From Gammaproteobacteria bacterium UBA2168 (GTDB taxonomy: Bacteria; Pseudomonadota; Gammaproteobacteria; Pseudomonadales; Azotimanducaceae), in the NCBI GenBank assembly GCA_002327525.1, contig DCWG01000134.1, positions 1 through 14,177 on the forward strand: DNA of 14,177 nt. Reading direction: 5' to 3'. Below are positions 6,830-13,048 of this stretch, piece after piece. Position 1 is the stretch's first letter; the number at the start of each line of letters is the position of its first letter. The notes below the pieces were generated by a model, which saw only the letters and a list, made by a program, of their open reading frames with translations, was not told the origin of the DNA and made no database searches. A program made the translations under genes and the position numbers.

Positions 6830-8005
6830 CTACTGAGCCAGCCGTAAACGGTTGGCGATGTTGTTGCGCTGCATGTTGGAGGAACCTCCGACGATCGGCA
6901 TCCCTAGCATATCCCTGACATTGCGTTCGATATTGAAGCCATCCGACAGCCCGTAAGCACCGATCACGCGCTGACAGGTTAGCGCTATCTCGACGCCGGC
7001 TTCCGCCAGAAACAGCTTCGCCATGGAAGATTCCACACTACACGGTCGGCGTTCGTTGGCCAGCCAGACGGCATGGTAGAGCATGTGCCGGCATGCGGCG
7101 AGCCGCGTTTTTGCATCGACAAGCGCATGACGCACCGCCTGGTGCTGACCGATAGGAACTTCAAACTGCCGCCTTTCCTCGGCATAGCGCCAGGCTTCCT
7201 CTACACACGCTCGTGCGAACCCCAGTGCGCAGGCTGAAATCTCGAGCTTCTCTACTTCGAGCGCCTCTCCCGCCAGCACTTCCCAGCCCCGGTTCCACAT
7301 CTGCGGTCCACCAAGAATGGCCTCAGCCGGAACGACAACGTCGTCGAAGGCCACATCCGACGACGCGGTGTATCGCAGATTAATGTGCTCGATCGGCGCC
7401 ACCGTCACACCCTCAGCGTCGGGGGGAACCAGCACGAAGCTCAGGTTCCGGTATCGTTTGCCGTCCGGGTCACTGTTGACCAGACAGATGATCTGGTCGG
7501 CGAAGTCCGCCCCCGTGCACCAGCGCTTGGTACCGTTGATCACCACCTGTTCGCCATTCTCGCTGAGCCGCGCCCGTGTCTTAACGCTGGCGAGATCACC
7601 ACCGATGTCCGGTTCTGACAACCCATAGGCAAAGAACATCTGCCCCCGGGCAATCCCCGGCAGAAAAGCCTCTTTTTGCGCATCCGAGCCATTCTCAGAA
7701 ATGTTGACGCCGCCGTAGAACGCTGCATGTATGAAAGGTCCCGCCGCGAAACTGCCCGCCTGGCACAGTTCTTCGATGACCGCGATCGCGGCGACCAGAT
7801 CACGCCCCTGACCGCCGTAGCACTCGTCGATCGTAAGGCCACATACGCCCAATGCTGCCACCTTCTGCCATAGTTCGGCTGGAAAGTGATGCGCCTTGTC
7901 CCATGCACGCACGCGCTCGTCCGGCATCTCGCGTGCGACGAATTCACGCAACGTGTCCCGCAACATACGCAGGTGGTCTGGCTCGTCCGTAAACGACCAG
8001 CTCAC
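6830..8005 (-). CDS. Acyl-CoA dehydrogenase
   Basis: A 391-residue FAD enzyme that would introduce an alpha-beta double bond into an acyl-CoA. N-terminal helices are followed by FAYGLSEPDIGGDLAS (125-140) and KRWCTGADFAD (160-170) around the flavin, then the C-terminal domain with RRQFEVPIGQHQAVRH (278-293). The canonical catalytic Glu of the YEGT motif is replaced by Gly (IVGGSSN, Gly373). Glu252 in ALEVEKLEISACALG aligns with the catalytic Glu254 of isovaleryl-CoA dehydrogenase, so this may be the base; that is inference. GTG 8005 is chosen because it overlaps the nitroreductase stop as GTGA, giving translational coupling, and the protein then begins with normal family sequence. Upstream in-frame codons are only the shadow of the nitroreductase gene. 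Substrate unknown. Confidence 0.92.
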   Translation of the reverse strand: MSWSFTDEPDHLRMLRDTLREFVAREMPDERVRAWDKAHHFPAELWQKVAALGVCGLTIDECYGGQGRDLVAAIAVIEELCQAGSFAAGPFIHAAFYGGVNISENGSDAQKEAFLPGIARGQMFFAYGLSEPDIGGDLASVKTRARLSENGEQVVINGTKRWCTGADFADQIICLVNSDPDGKRYRNLSFVLVPPDAEGVTVAPIEHINLRYTASSDVAFDDVVVPAEAILGGPQMWNRGWEVLAGEALEVEKLEISACALGFARACVEEAWRYAEERRQFEVPIGQHQAVRHALVDAKTRLAACRHMLYHAVWLANERRPCSVESSMAKLFLAEAGVEIALTCQRVIGAYGLSDGFNIERNVRDMLGMPIVGGSSNMQRNNIANRLRLAQ

Positions 8006-8667
8006 GGTGAACCACGCTTGTTGCCGAATGTGTCCTCGAAAACGAGTGATCCCACCGCTCGGCGCCGAATGGGACCGTGCCCGGTTCCAATCGGATAACC
8101 GAGCGGAATGGCGGCCGCCGTACCCCAGGGTTCGGGGATGGCCAGAATCTCTCGCACTTCGGGTTCGACCTGACACAGCAGCGTGGTGAGCACACAACCG
8201 AGACCTTCCGCGCGCGCCGCGAGCAACAGATTCTGCACCGCCGGGTAGACGGACCCGCCGCCCACCACCGATACGCGCGGCTGCTTGATGTCGGTAATCG
8301 CCATCATCTTGGGATTGAAACAGAACACCGCAATCACCGGCGCCTCGTGCAAGTGCTCGGCGAGGTAATTGCCGGCATCGAGCGTGCGCCTCTCGCGAGC
8401 GACGTCTTCTTCAGGCAGAGCTTCAAAGCGTGCTTCATACCCCTTGGCGAACTCGGTCCACTGTGCGGCATAGAGGGTGCCCAGCCTTGCCTTGGCATCC
8501 GCATCGCGAACCAGCACGATACGCCAGGGCTGGGCATTGCCGCCCGTTGGCGCCCAGGCGGCCGCCTGCAGCACGCGCTCGAGTACTTCCTCGGGTATGG
8601 GGTCGGGGCGCAATCTGCGAACTGCTCGCAGGGTGCTCATGGCTTGCGTGAGACTAAGATCCGACAT
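8002..8667 (-). CDS. Nitroreductase family protein (FMN-dependent)
   Basis: A 221-residue protein of usual nitroreductase length. STLRAVRRLRPDPIPEEVLE leads to AAAWAPTGGNAQPWRIVLV, the FMN-binding and nucleotide-contact signature. A second family region, YPAVQNLLLAARAEGLGCVL, is followed by GTAAAIPLGYP. Members use NAD(P)H and FMN to reduce nitro groups, quinones, enones or flavins, or carry out dehalogenations; the substrate here cannot be read from sequence. AAAGGAG (8674-8680) lies 6 bases before ATG 8667. The gene starts 15 bases after the crotonase stop, and its own stop overlaps the dehydrogenase GTG. All three genes are therefore one transcription unit, and the reductase probably acts on the same degraded compound. 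Confidence 0.92.
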   Translation of the reverse strand: MSDLSLTQAMSTLRAVRRLRPDPIPEEVLERVLQAAAWAPTGGNAQPWRIVLVRDADAKARLGTLYAAQWTEFAKGYEARFEALPEEDVARERRTLDAGNYLAEHLHEAPVIAVFCFNPKMMAITDIKQPRVSVVGGGSVYPAVQNLLLAARAEGLGCVLTTLLCQVEPEVREILAIPEPWGTAAAIPLGYPIGTGHGPIRRRAVGSLVFEDTFGNKRGSP

Positions 8668-8682
8668 GTCTGGCTCCTTTGA

Positions 8683-9480
8683 TCAGATTCCCTTGAATCG
8701 AGGTTTCCGTTTTTCCATGTGTGCGGCGAGTGCCTCGCGATGATCCTCGGATTTGAAGGTCACTATCTCCAGTGCCGTCGCATGATCGAAAGCGACATTG
8801 AGATTGTCCTTCACCAGCTTGTTGACCGCTTGTTTCGTGTATTGGACAGCAAGCGGTGCACCAACGGCCAGACGCCGGGCAAAGGCAAGAGCTTCATCCA
8901 CCACCGTGGCATCATCACATACGAAGTTGACCAGCCCCAGGCGAAACGCCTCCTCCGCCCGAACCGCATCGCCAGTCATCAGGTATTGCTTGGCAAGCGC
9001 CGGACCAATGGCCATGGGCCAGATGACCGTACCGCCGTCCCCCGCGACGATGCCGACGCGCACGTGTGGATCCACAATAACCGCGCTTTTTGCCATGTAG
9101 ATCGTATCGCATAGCAGCGCAATGGACGCACCGAGTCCCGCCGCCGCGCCGTTGAGGGCGCAGACGATGGGCAGTTCCACCTCCAAAAGGTCCCAGATCA
9201 GCTGCTTGGCATCGCGGCGCAGGTGTTCGAGTTTCACCGGATCCTGCAATGTTGGAAACCATGAGAAGTCGCCACCGGCGCTGAAAGCACGGCCTTCACC
9301 CGTGAGCAGCACAGCACGCGCACCGTCCTGCTGTTTGAGTTCGTGGAACAGTCGCGTGAATTCCTCGTGCAGCAGTCCATCCACCGCATTCATGGCGCTG
9401 TTTGGATGATCGATGGTGATCTTCAGGACGTCGCCGTCGAGGGTATCGAACCTGAGTGTCTGATAATCCGCGTCGTTCAT
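8683..9480 (-). CDS. Crotonase (enoyl-CoA hydratase/isomerase family), atypical active site
   Basis: A 265-residue crotonase-fold protein. GRAFSAGGDFSWFPT (63-77) and NGAAAGLGASIALLCD (110-125) form the oxyanion-hole regions. Both hydratase catalytic glutamates are absent: the Glu144 position is Ala and the Glu164 position is His139 in VDPHVRVGIVAGDGGT. His139 and Asp148 are nine residues apart, the same spacing as the His145/Asp154 pair of 6-oxocamphor hydrolase (recalled from the literature). Hydrolytic C-C cleavage is therefore as plausible as hydration. ATG 9480 is preceded by GGGAGG at 9484-9489. The longer open frame upstream runs through the divergent promoter and has no ribosome site. 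It is the first gene of the minus-strand operon and lies directly downstream of the TGTATACA boxes. Confidence 0.9.
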   Translation of the reverse strand: MNDADYQTLRFDTLDGDVLKITIDHPNSAMNAVDGLLHEEFTRLFHELKQQDGARAVLLTGEGRAFSAGGDFSWFPTLQDPVKLEHLRRDAKQLIWDLLEVELPIVCALNGAAAGLGASIALLCDTIYMAKSAVIVDPHVRVGIVAGDGGTVIWPMAIGPALAKQYLMTGDAVRAEEAFRLGLVNFVCDDATVVDEALAFARRLAVGAPLAVQYTKQAVNKLVKDNLNVAFDHATALEIVTFKSEDHREALAAHMEKRKPRFKGI

Positions 9481-9531
9481 GATCCTCCCGCTTCGCCCGC
9501 GCTCGATGAGGCTGTTCGTGCTTTCCGTAAC

Positions 9532-9576
9532 TGTATACTTTGTATACAACCTCGCGTAATCAACGCAATGTATACA
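9532..9576. promoter_or_regulatory. Divergent control region with three TGTATACA palindromes
   Basis: TGTATAC(T) at 9532-9538, TGTATACA at 9541-9548 and TGTATACA at 9569-9576. The motif is self-complementary. The first two boxes start 9 bases apart, the second and third 28 bases apart, so boxes 1-2 and 2-3 are close to one and three helical turns. On the minus strand, TTGCGT, 16 bases, then TATACA gives a plausible sigma70-type promoter overlapping box 2, driving the crotonase operon. A plus-strand promoter for the regulator is less clear. The position suggests operators for the adjacent HTH protein, with repression of both directions. Confidence 0.6.
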
Positions 9577-9597
9577 CGATCTTCCTCGGAGGTAACC

Positions 9598-10377
9598 ATG
9601 ACACAACATGACGGTGTGGCGCGACGCTTCGCGCTCCTGCTCGACGCGCTGCAGCTCGACCGCGCCGCCCTGGTCATTGCCCTCGATCATGCCGTCTCGG
9701 AACGTTCCCTCTATTCCATCCTGAACGGTCACCGCAGACCGAGCCGATCACTGGCTGTGTTGATCGAGCGCACGTGGGGCTTCCGCGCCGATTATCTGCT
9801 GTCAGGCGAAGGGGAAATGTGGTCTTCGGCACCCCAATCGGAGCTGCCGTGCGATCTCAATGGCGATCAGGCCGAGGTGCTCGAGGTGATGGCCCGCTCC
9901 CGCGATCACATTGGCACCCGGAAGCGCGACCTGGGGGATGCCGTGCTCTGGAGCGATCTCTGGCAACGCACGACTCGGATGCTCGAGGAACTCGCCGCGC
10001 ATAGCGAACACCCCAATCTCACCCACGCAGATCTCGCGCGCGTCGCATTTAGCGAGTGCATGGATGTCGCGGACGGGTTCGCCTCGATGGCCAAAATCAA
10101 GCACCATCGCCGAATCGTGCACCTGGTGGCATCTTTCATCACGCGAATCCTCGACCATGACGACATGGCCACCAACACACTGCCCGAACTGCTTGCTCGC
10201 GCACAATCCGCCGAACAGCAACTGGCAGGCGAGGAGCAACGTCTTCGAAAGGGCCTCACTGAGCGTGCTGAAACGCATACACCGTTACAGGACCTGGATC
10301 CTAACGAGTCTCACCAGCGTTTGGCAAACGCGCTGCTGTCTAACACGATATCCTCTACGCTGGACCGCGCTAACTGA
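9598..10377 (+). CDS. HTH transcriptional regulator (XRE/CI-repressor-like N-terminus)
   Basis: A 259-residue protein. Residues about 8-60 form a helix-turn-helix domain of XRE/CI type: RRFALLLDALQLDRAALVIA, then SERSLYSILNGHRRPSRS as the recognition part. ADYLLSGEGEMW (64-75) follows, a linker commonly seen after this domain in such regulators. The C-terminal two thirds are helical and charged, and I do not recognise them; no S24 peptidase or sensor motif is visible. ATG 9598 is chosen because GGAGG (9588-9592) lies 5 bases upstream; the frame is open back to 9343, but that part is antisense to the crotonase. It is transcribed away from the crotonase operon across the TGTATACA boxes, which suggests autoregulation plus control of that operon. 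Confidence 0.82.
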   Translation: MTQHDGVARRFALLLDALQLDRAALVIALDHAVSERSLYSILNGHRRPSRSLAVLIERTWGFRADYLLSGEGEMWSSAPQSELPCDLNGDQAEVLEVMARSRDHIGTRKRDLGDAVLWSDLWQRTTRMLEELAAHSEHPNLTHADLARVAFSECMDVADGFASMAKIKHHRRIVHLVASFITRILDHDDMATNTLPELLARAQSAEQQLAGEEQRLRKGLTERAETHTPLQDLDPNESHQRLANALLSNTISSTLDRAN

Positions 10378-10411
10378 ATAGTCACCGGATACAGACTTAA
10401 CCTGTCGCACC

Positions 10412-10579
10412 CTACGAAGCAGCCACCCAATCTTCCCCAGCCCACTCCTTGAGACCTTTGATCGCTTTCACACCCATCGGGATCAGCCGCAGGAGATTCA
10501 ACTGTCCGTAGCGACGATCAATCCTGAAGATTTCTTCTCGAATCAGGATACTTTGTTGCCTGATCAGCGCCGCATGCAC
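10412..10579 (-). CDS. Possible small protein or gene remnant, unknown function
   Basis: The minus-strand frame ending at TAG 10412 translates to a normal-looking charged helical sequence: HAALIRQQSILIREEIFRID, then GQLNLLRLIPMGVKAIKGLK. GTG 10579 would give 55 residues, but it has no good ribosome site. The frame stays open upstream into the cytochrome b561 gene, where its composition becomes His/Asp-rich shadow sequence. It could be a short real gene, the 3' end of a decayed gene, or chance. It occupies the gap of about 280 bp between the regulator and cytochrome b561, in which I see nothing else. Confidence 0.25.
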   Translation of the reverse strand: MHAALIRQQSILIREEIFRIDRRYGQLNLLRLIPMGVKAIKGLKEWAGEDWVAAS

Positions 10580-10657
10580 CTCATCGGTGGCTTCGGTCCA
10601 TTCGTGTTTTGATCGAGCCCAAGTGATACCCTTTCGTGCACGATCAAGGAGCGAATC

Positions 10658-11206
10658 ATGACCACGCCTCTCAAATACGACGCGACCGCGAAGTGGCTGC
10701 ACTGGCTGATCGGCGTCATCGTCATCGTCATGCTCGTCGCGGGGCGCACCCTCGAAGCCCTGCCATTGGACGAGCGCACCCAGATCATCATGGTGCACTC
10801 GGGGCTCGGTACGCTGGTGCTGGTGTTGATGATCGTTCGTCTGGCATGGCGCAGGTCCCACACCCCGCCAGGCCCCACGGCCGAGATGAGCGTGAGGCAG
10901 ATCCGACTCTCCCTGTGGATGCACCATGGCCTGTACGCGTTGTTCATCCTGCAGCCACTACTGGGCATCGCGCAGGCGATGTTCATCACCGACTACGAGA
11001 TCGTCGCTTTCGGCCTGATCGACTACTCGGGTCTGGCGGAAAACGACGCCGGTCTCGCAAGGACCTTCCACATCCTGCACGGACTCAACTCCCTGATCCT
11101 GTCGCTGCTGGTCATCGGCCACATTCTGGCCGCTTTCTACCACCACTTCCTGCAGAAGGACGACGTAATGCGACGCATGCTGCCGTTCGGCAAAGTGGAA
11201 TCCTGA
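10658..11206 (+). CDS. Cytochrome b561 family protein
   Basis: A 182-residue integral membrane dihaem protein of the bacterial CybB type, which moves electrons between quinol and acceptors in the inner membrane. There are four hydrophobic segments at about residues 14-28, 46-63, 88-108 and 138-161. Haem-ligand candidates are His15 (KWLHWL), His47 (MVHSGLG), His138 or His141 (FHILHGLN) and His155 (VIGHILAAF), in the order and spacing of the family. AAGGAG lies 6 bases before ATG 10658. It appears to be a single-gene unit: the upstream regulator ends 280 bases earlier and the downstream genes are convergent. No role with the catabolic neighbours can be shown. Confidence 0.93.
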   Translation: MTTPLKYDATAKWLHWLIGVIVIVMLVAGRTLEALPLDERTQIIMVHSGLGTLVLVLMIVRLAWRRSHTPPGPTAEMSVRQIRLSLWMHHGLYALFILQPLLGIAQAMFITDYEIVAFGLIDYSGLAENDAGLARTFHILHGLNSLILSLLVIGHILAAFYHHFLQKDDVMRRMLPFGKVES

Positions 11207-11213
11207 GTCGGAC

Positions 11214-11231
11214 GGACACGCGGCTGTGTCT
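11214..11231. terminator. Weak hairpin after cytochrome b561
   Basis: GACAC (11215-11219) pairs with GTGTC (11226-11230), extended by one G-U pair, with a six-base loop, just after the b561 stop and before the convergent NTF2-like gene end. It has no T-run, so termination is only suggested by position. Confidence 0.2.
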
Positions 11232-11277
11232 CGTCAGGGCGGCATTCGGATGGGTAGTCCATACTGACGCTGTGCGA

Positions 11278-11715
11278 TCAATCGGTGCGGTAACCACCTC
11301 CCGCACAGTCGAAGTCACGCAACTCACGGTTGGCCGGATCCTGCAGGTAGTCGTTGTTATTATACGAGCGGATCTCACGAACGAGCCCGTCTTCGAACCA
11401 GTACCATTCACTCCCGCGCAAGTATTCCGCGGCACCCCTCGCCGCAGGCGTCCAGCGCATACTCCACTCGATGACACACTCCGGTTCCTACACGAGAGCG
11501 TGATCAAGCGTCCAATGCGCCCGGGTTCTGGGCGCAACCTTGCACCAATAGTTGGCCAGCTGCCGTGCGCCCGCGACAGCAGTGTGATCCACGCAATAAC
11601 GCACCACGTCGCTGGTGGAGGTCGAGCACAGCATAGCGAAATCCTGCGTGTTGCAGCCCCGATAGTAGATCTGGATAGTCTCGATGTAAGGATGGCCGGA
11701 TCGACGCGTACGCAC
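11278..11715 (-). pseudogene. NTF2/SnoaL-like gene interrupted by an in-frame TAG
   Basis: One minus-strand frame of 145 codons runs from GTG 11715 to the stop at 11278 and is broken only by TAG at 11490-11488 (codon 76). Both halves fit one small NTF2/SnoaL-like protein. The first half has HPYIETIQIYYRGCNTQDFA and NYWCKVAPRTRAHWTLDHAL; the second has EPECVIEWSMRWTP, RGSEWYWFEDGLVREIRSYN and NNDYLQDPANREL. The fold is a small cone often used as an isomerase, cyclase or hydrolase; no function is claimed. The stop could come from a single CAG-to-TAG change. The gene begins one base after the dehalogenase stop, so it was the second gene of that operon. An intact protein by TAG readthrough is possible but unsupported. 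Confidence 0.78.
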
Positions 11716-11716
11716 G

Positions 11717-12682
11717 TCAGCCCTCGGCCATATGCTCGAGCACGAAACCCGCGACTTCAGCGCCGTGGGTGTTCTGCAGAAAGTGTCCCGCGTCAGGGAT
11801 GGCATCGAAGCTCGCGTTCATGCGCTCGGCCCAGGTGCGGCCCCAGGGTTCGAGGAATACGTCATCCGCACAGCCCCAGACGAAGTTCACCGCTTTGTCC
11901 CACTCCAGCAGCGTCCGGTAATGGTGCGCCTGGGCAGCAGCGTTGCCGTTGTCGGGACTATCGAGCGGAATCGAAAGTGGAAAGCGCCGCAATCCGTTGT
12001 ATGCCTCATCGGGCAACCCCAGCACCGGAGCGTTGTAGGCTTTATACATCTCGGCGGCCGCACCCGAAAGGTCCGGCTCCGTACCCTCGACGATGGCGGG
12101 AAAGGCCTCTTCTCGCTGCATGAGACCCGAGCTCATGGTCATAAGTACACCAACATTCGGCTTCTCCCGACAGAACATGCCGCCCTCGTGCCAGTTCTGA
12201 TTCCAGTTGCGAATGGCGTGCGAATACTCGTACTGGGGATGGTGTAACCACGTATTCATGATCACCAGACGATCGAACCGTTCGGGCATGTAGACCGCTT
12301 GTGCGAGGCCCGTCGGACCGCCCCAGTCCTGACAGAGCAGTGTGATCTCCTGAAGGTCGAGCGCGGTGATCAGTGAGGTGAGAATCTCGGTGTGGCGAGC
12401 GATGGTGTACCAGTGAATATCGATGGGCTTGTCCGAGCGGCCAAAGCCCATGTGGTCCGGAGCGATGCACCGGTATCCCGCTTCCACGAACAACGGGATG
12501 ATGTCGCGATAGAGGTAACTCCAGGTCGGCATGCCATGCAGCAGCAGCATCACCGGAGCATCGGCCGGCCCCTCATCTAGGTAGTGCATGCACAGGTCCT
12601 GCCACTCGTGATAGTGCGGCTGGAACGAGAAGTCCTTCAGCCCCTCGAAATTCGCCTCTGGCGTACGGATGAAGTCAGTCAT
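11717..12682 (-). CDS. Haloalkane dehalogenase family alpha/beta hydrolase
   Basis: A 321-residue alpha/beta hydrolase. LLLHGMPTWSYLYRD (46-60) holds the oxyanion-hole His49-Gly-Met-Pro. LLCQDWGGPTGL (115-126) has the nucleophile Asp119 followed by Trp120, the halide-binding Trp of haloalkane dehalogenases. The acid is probably Asp273 or Asp274 (GCADDVF), and the base is His300 (DAGHFLQ). Asp in place of Ser at the nucleophile elbow, with Trp next to it, separates this protein from esterases. Family members hydrolyse carbon-halogen bonds to alcohols in the cytoplasm. The second halide-binding residue may be Trp160 or Trp164 in the cap, which is inference. ATG 12682 is preceded by two copies of a GGGGAAGA-containing repeat. 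Fluoroacetate-dehalogenase or epoxide-hydrolase activity remains an alternative. Confidence 0.87.
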   Translation of the reverse strand: MTDFIRTPEANFEGLKDFSFQPHYHEWQDLCMHYLDEGPADAPVMLLLHGMPTWSYLYRDIIPLFVEAGYRCIAPDHMGFGRSDKPIDIHWYTIARHTEILTSLITALDLQEITLLCQDWGGPTGLAQAVYMPERFDRLVIMNTWLHHPQYEYSHAIRNWNQNWHEGGMFCREKPNVGVLMTMSSGLMQREEAFPAIVEGTEPDLSGAAAEMYKAYNAPVLGLPDEAYNGLRRFPLSIPLDSPDNGNAAAQAHHYRTLLEWDKAVNFVWGCADDVFLEPWGRTWAERMNASFDAIPDAGHFLQNTHGAEVAGFVLEHMAEG

Positions 12683-12685
12683 GTT

Positions 12686-12709
12686 TCTTCCCCGGTCTCT
12701 TCCCCGGTC
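12686..12709. repeat. 12-bp tandem duplication at the ribosome site of the dehalogenase gene
   Basis: TCTTCCCCGGTC occurs twice in a row (12686-12697 and 12698-12709). On the minus strand each copy carries GGGGAAGA, the only Shine-Dalgarno-like sequence before ATG 12682, so the ribosome site itself is duplicated. Confidence 0.8.
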
Positions 12710-12794
12710 CTATTTGTATGTGCGGGCCTACAACCGCCCTCGTGCCTGGCTGCACTCGTGGTCCATTGAGTGTAGCGCATCAATGGGGGTGCTT

Positions 12795-12989
12795 TTACTC
12801 ACCGGGGCAAGTAACCCGTATTGTCGCGTGCGTCCACCGCCGAGCAGGAGTTGTTGCACAAGGTCGATGGGCCAGGTCGAGGTATCCAGTTCCGGGGCAG
12901 CGGCTGGAGACGAACAACAGGATGCCCGTGAACCAGGCGTGATACAGCTCGGCAACGGCCTCGTACGTCACGGACCTTTCGGTGTTCAT
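12795..12989 (-). CDS. Small ORF with a good ribosome site, unknown or truncated
   Basis: A 64-codon frame starting MNTERSVTYEAVAELYHAWF. ATG 12989 is preceded by GGGAGGAG (13000-13007) at 10 bases, a convincing initiation site. The first 25 or so residues look like a normal helical N-terminus, but the rest is Cys/Arg/Thr-rich and unlike a folded protein. A neighbouring frame holds a more protein-like stretch (STWPIDLVQQLLLGGG). This suggests a gene broken by a frameshift or deletion shortly after its start. I do not recognise the family. It lies 112 bases upstream of the dehalogenase on the same strand, so it may share a leader or transcript with it. Together with flanking non-coding DNA it fills the 366-bp gap between the dehalogenase and the methyltransferase, where I see nothing else. 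Confidence 0.35.
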   Translation of the reverse strand: MNTERSVTYEAVAELYHAWFTGILLFVSSRCPGTGYLDLAHRPCATTPARRWTHATIRVTCPGE

Positions 12990-13048
12990 CTCGTGATTGC
13001 TCCTCCCATCCGCTATGCTCGCCGCTCAACAGATCAGAAGGGAACACC

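Noticed and set aside
8006..8197. N-terminal extension of the acyl-CoA dehydrogenase
   Set aside because: Arg/Ser/His-rich sequence lying inside the nitroreductase gene; the GTGA overlap at 8002-8005 gives a normal family N-terminus.
9343..9597. N-terminal extension of the HTH regulator
   Set aside because: This part is antisense to the crotonase start and crosses the operator boxes; GGAGG before ATG 9598 and the domain boundary support the shorter protein.
9481..9732. N-terminal extension of the crotonase
   Set aside because: It would run through the regulator's 5' end and the divergent promoter; ATG 9480 with GGGAGG directly upstream fits the family start.
11278..11715. TAG read as pyrrolysine in the NTF2-like gene
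   Set aside because: No pyl genes in view and no methylamine methyltransferase context; a Gln (CAG) to TAG nonsense change is simpler.
10636..12123. Plus-strand open frame of 495 codons
   Set aside because: It overlaps cytochrome b561 in another frame and runs antisense to the NTF2-like and dehalogenase genes; Arg/Pro/His-rich, without recognisable domains.
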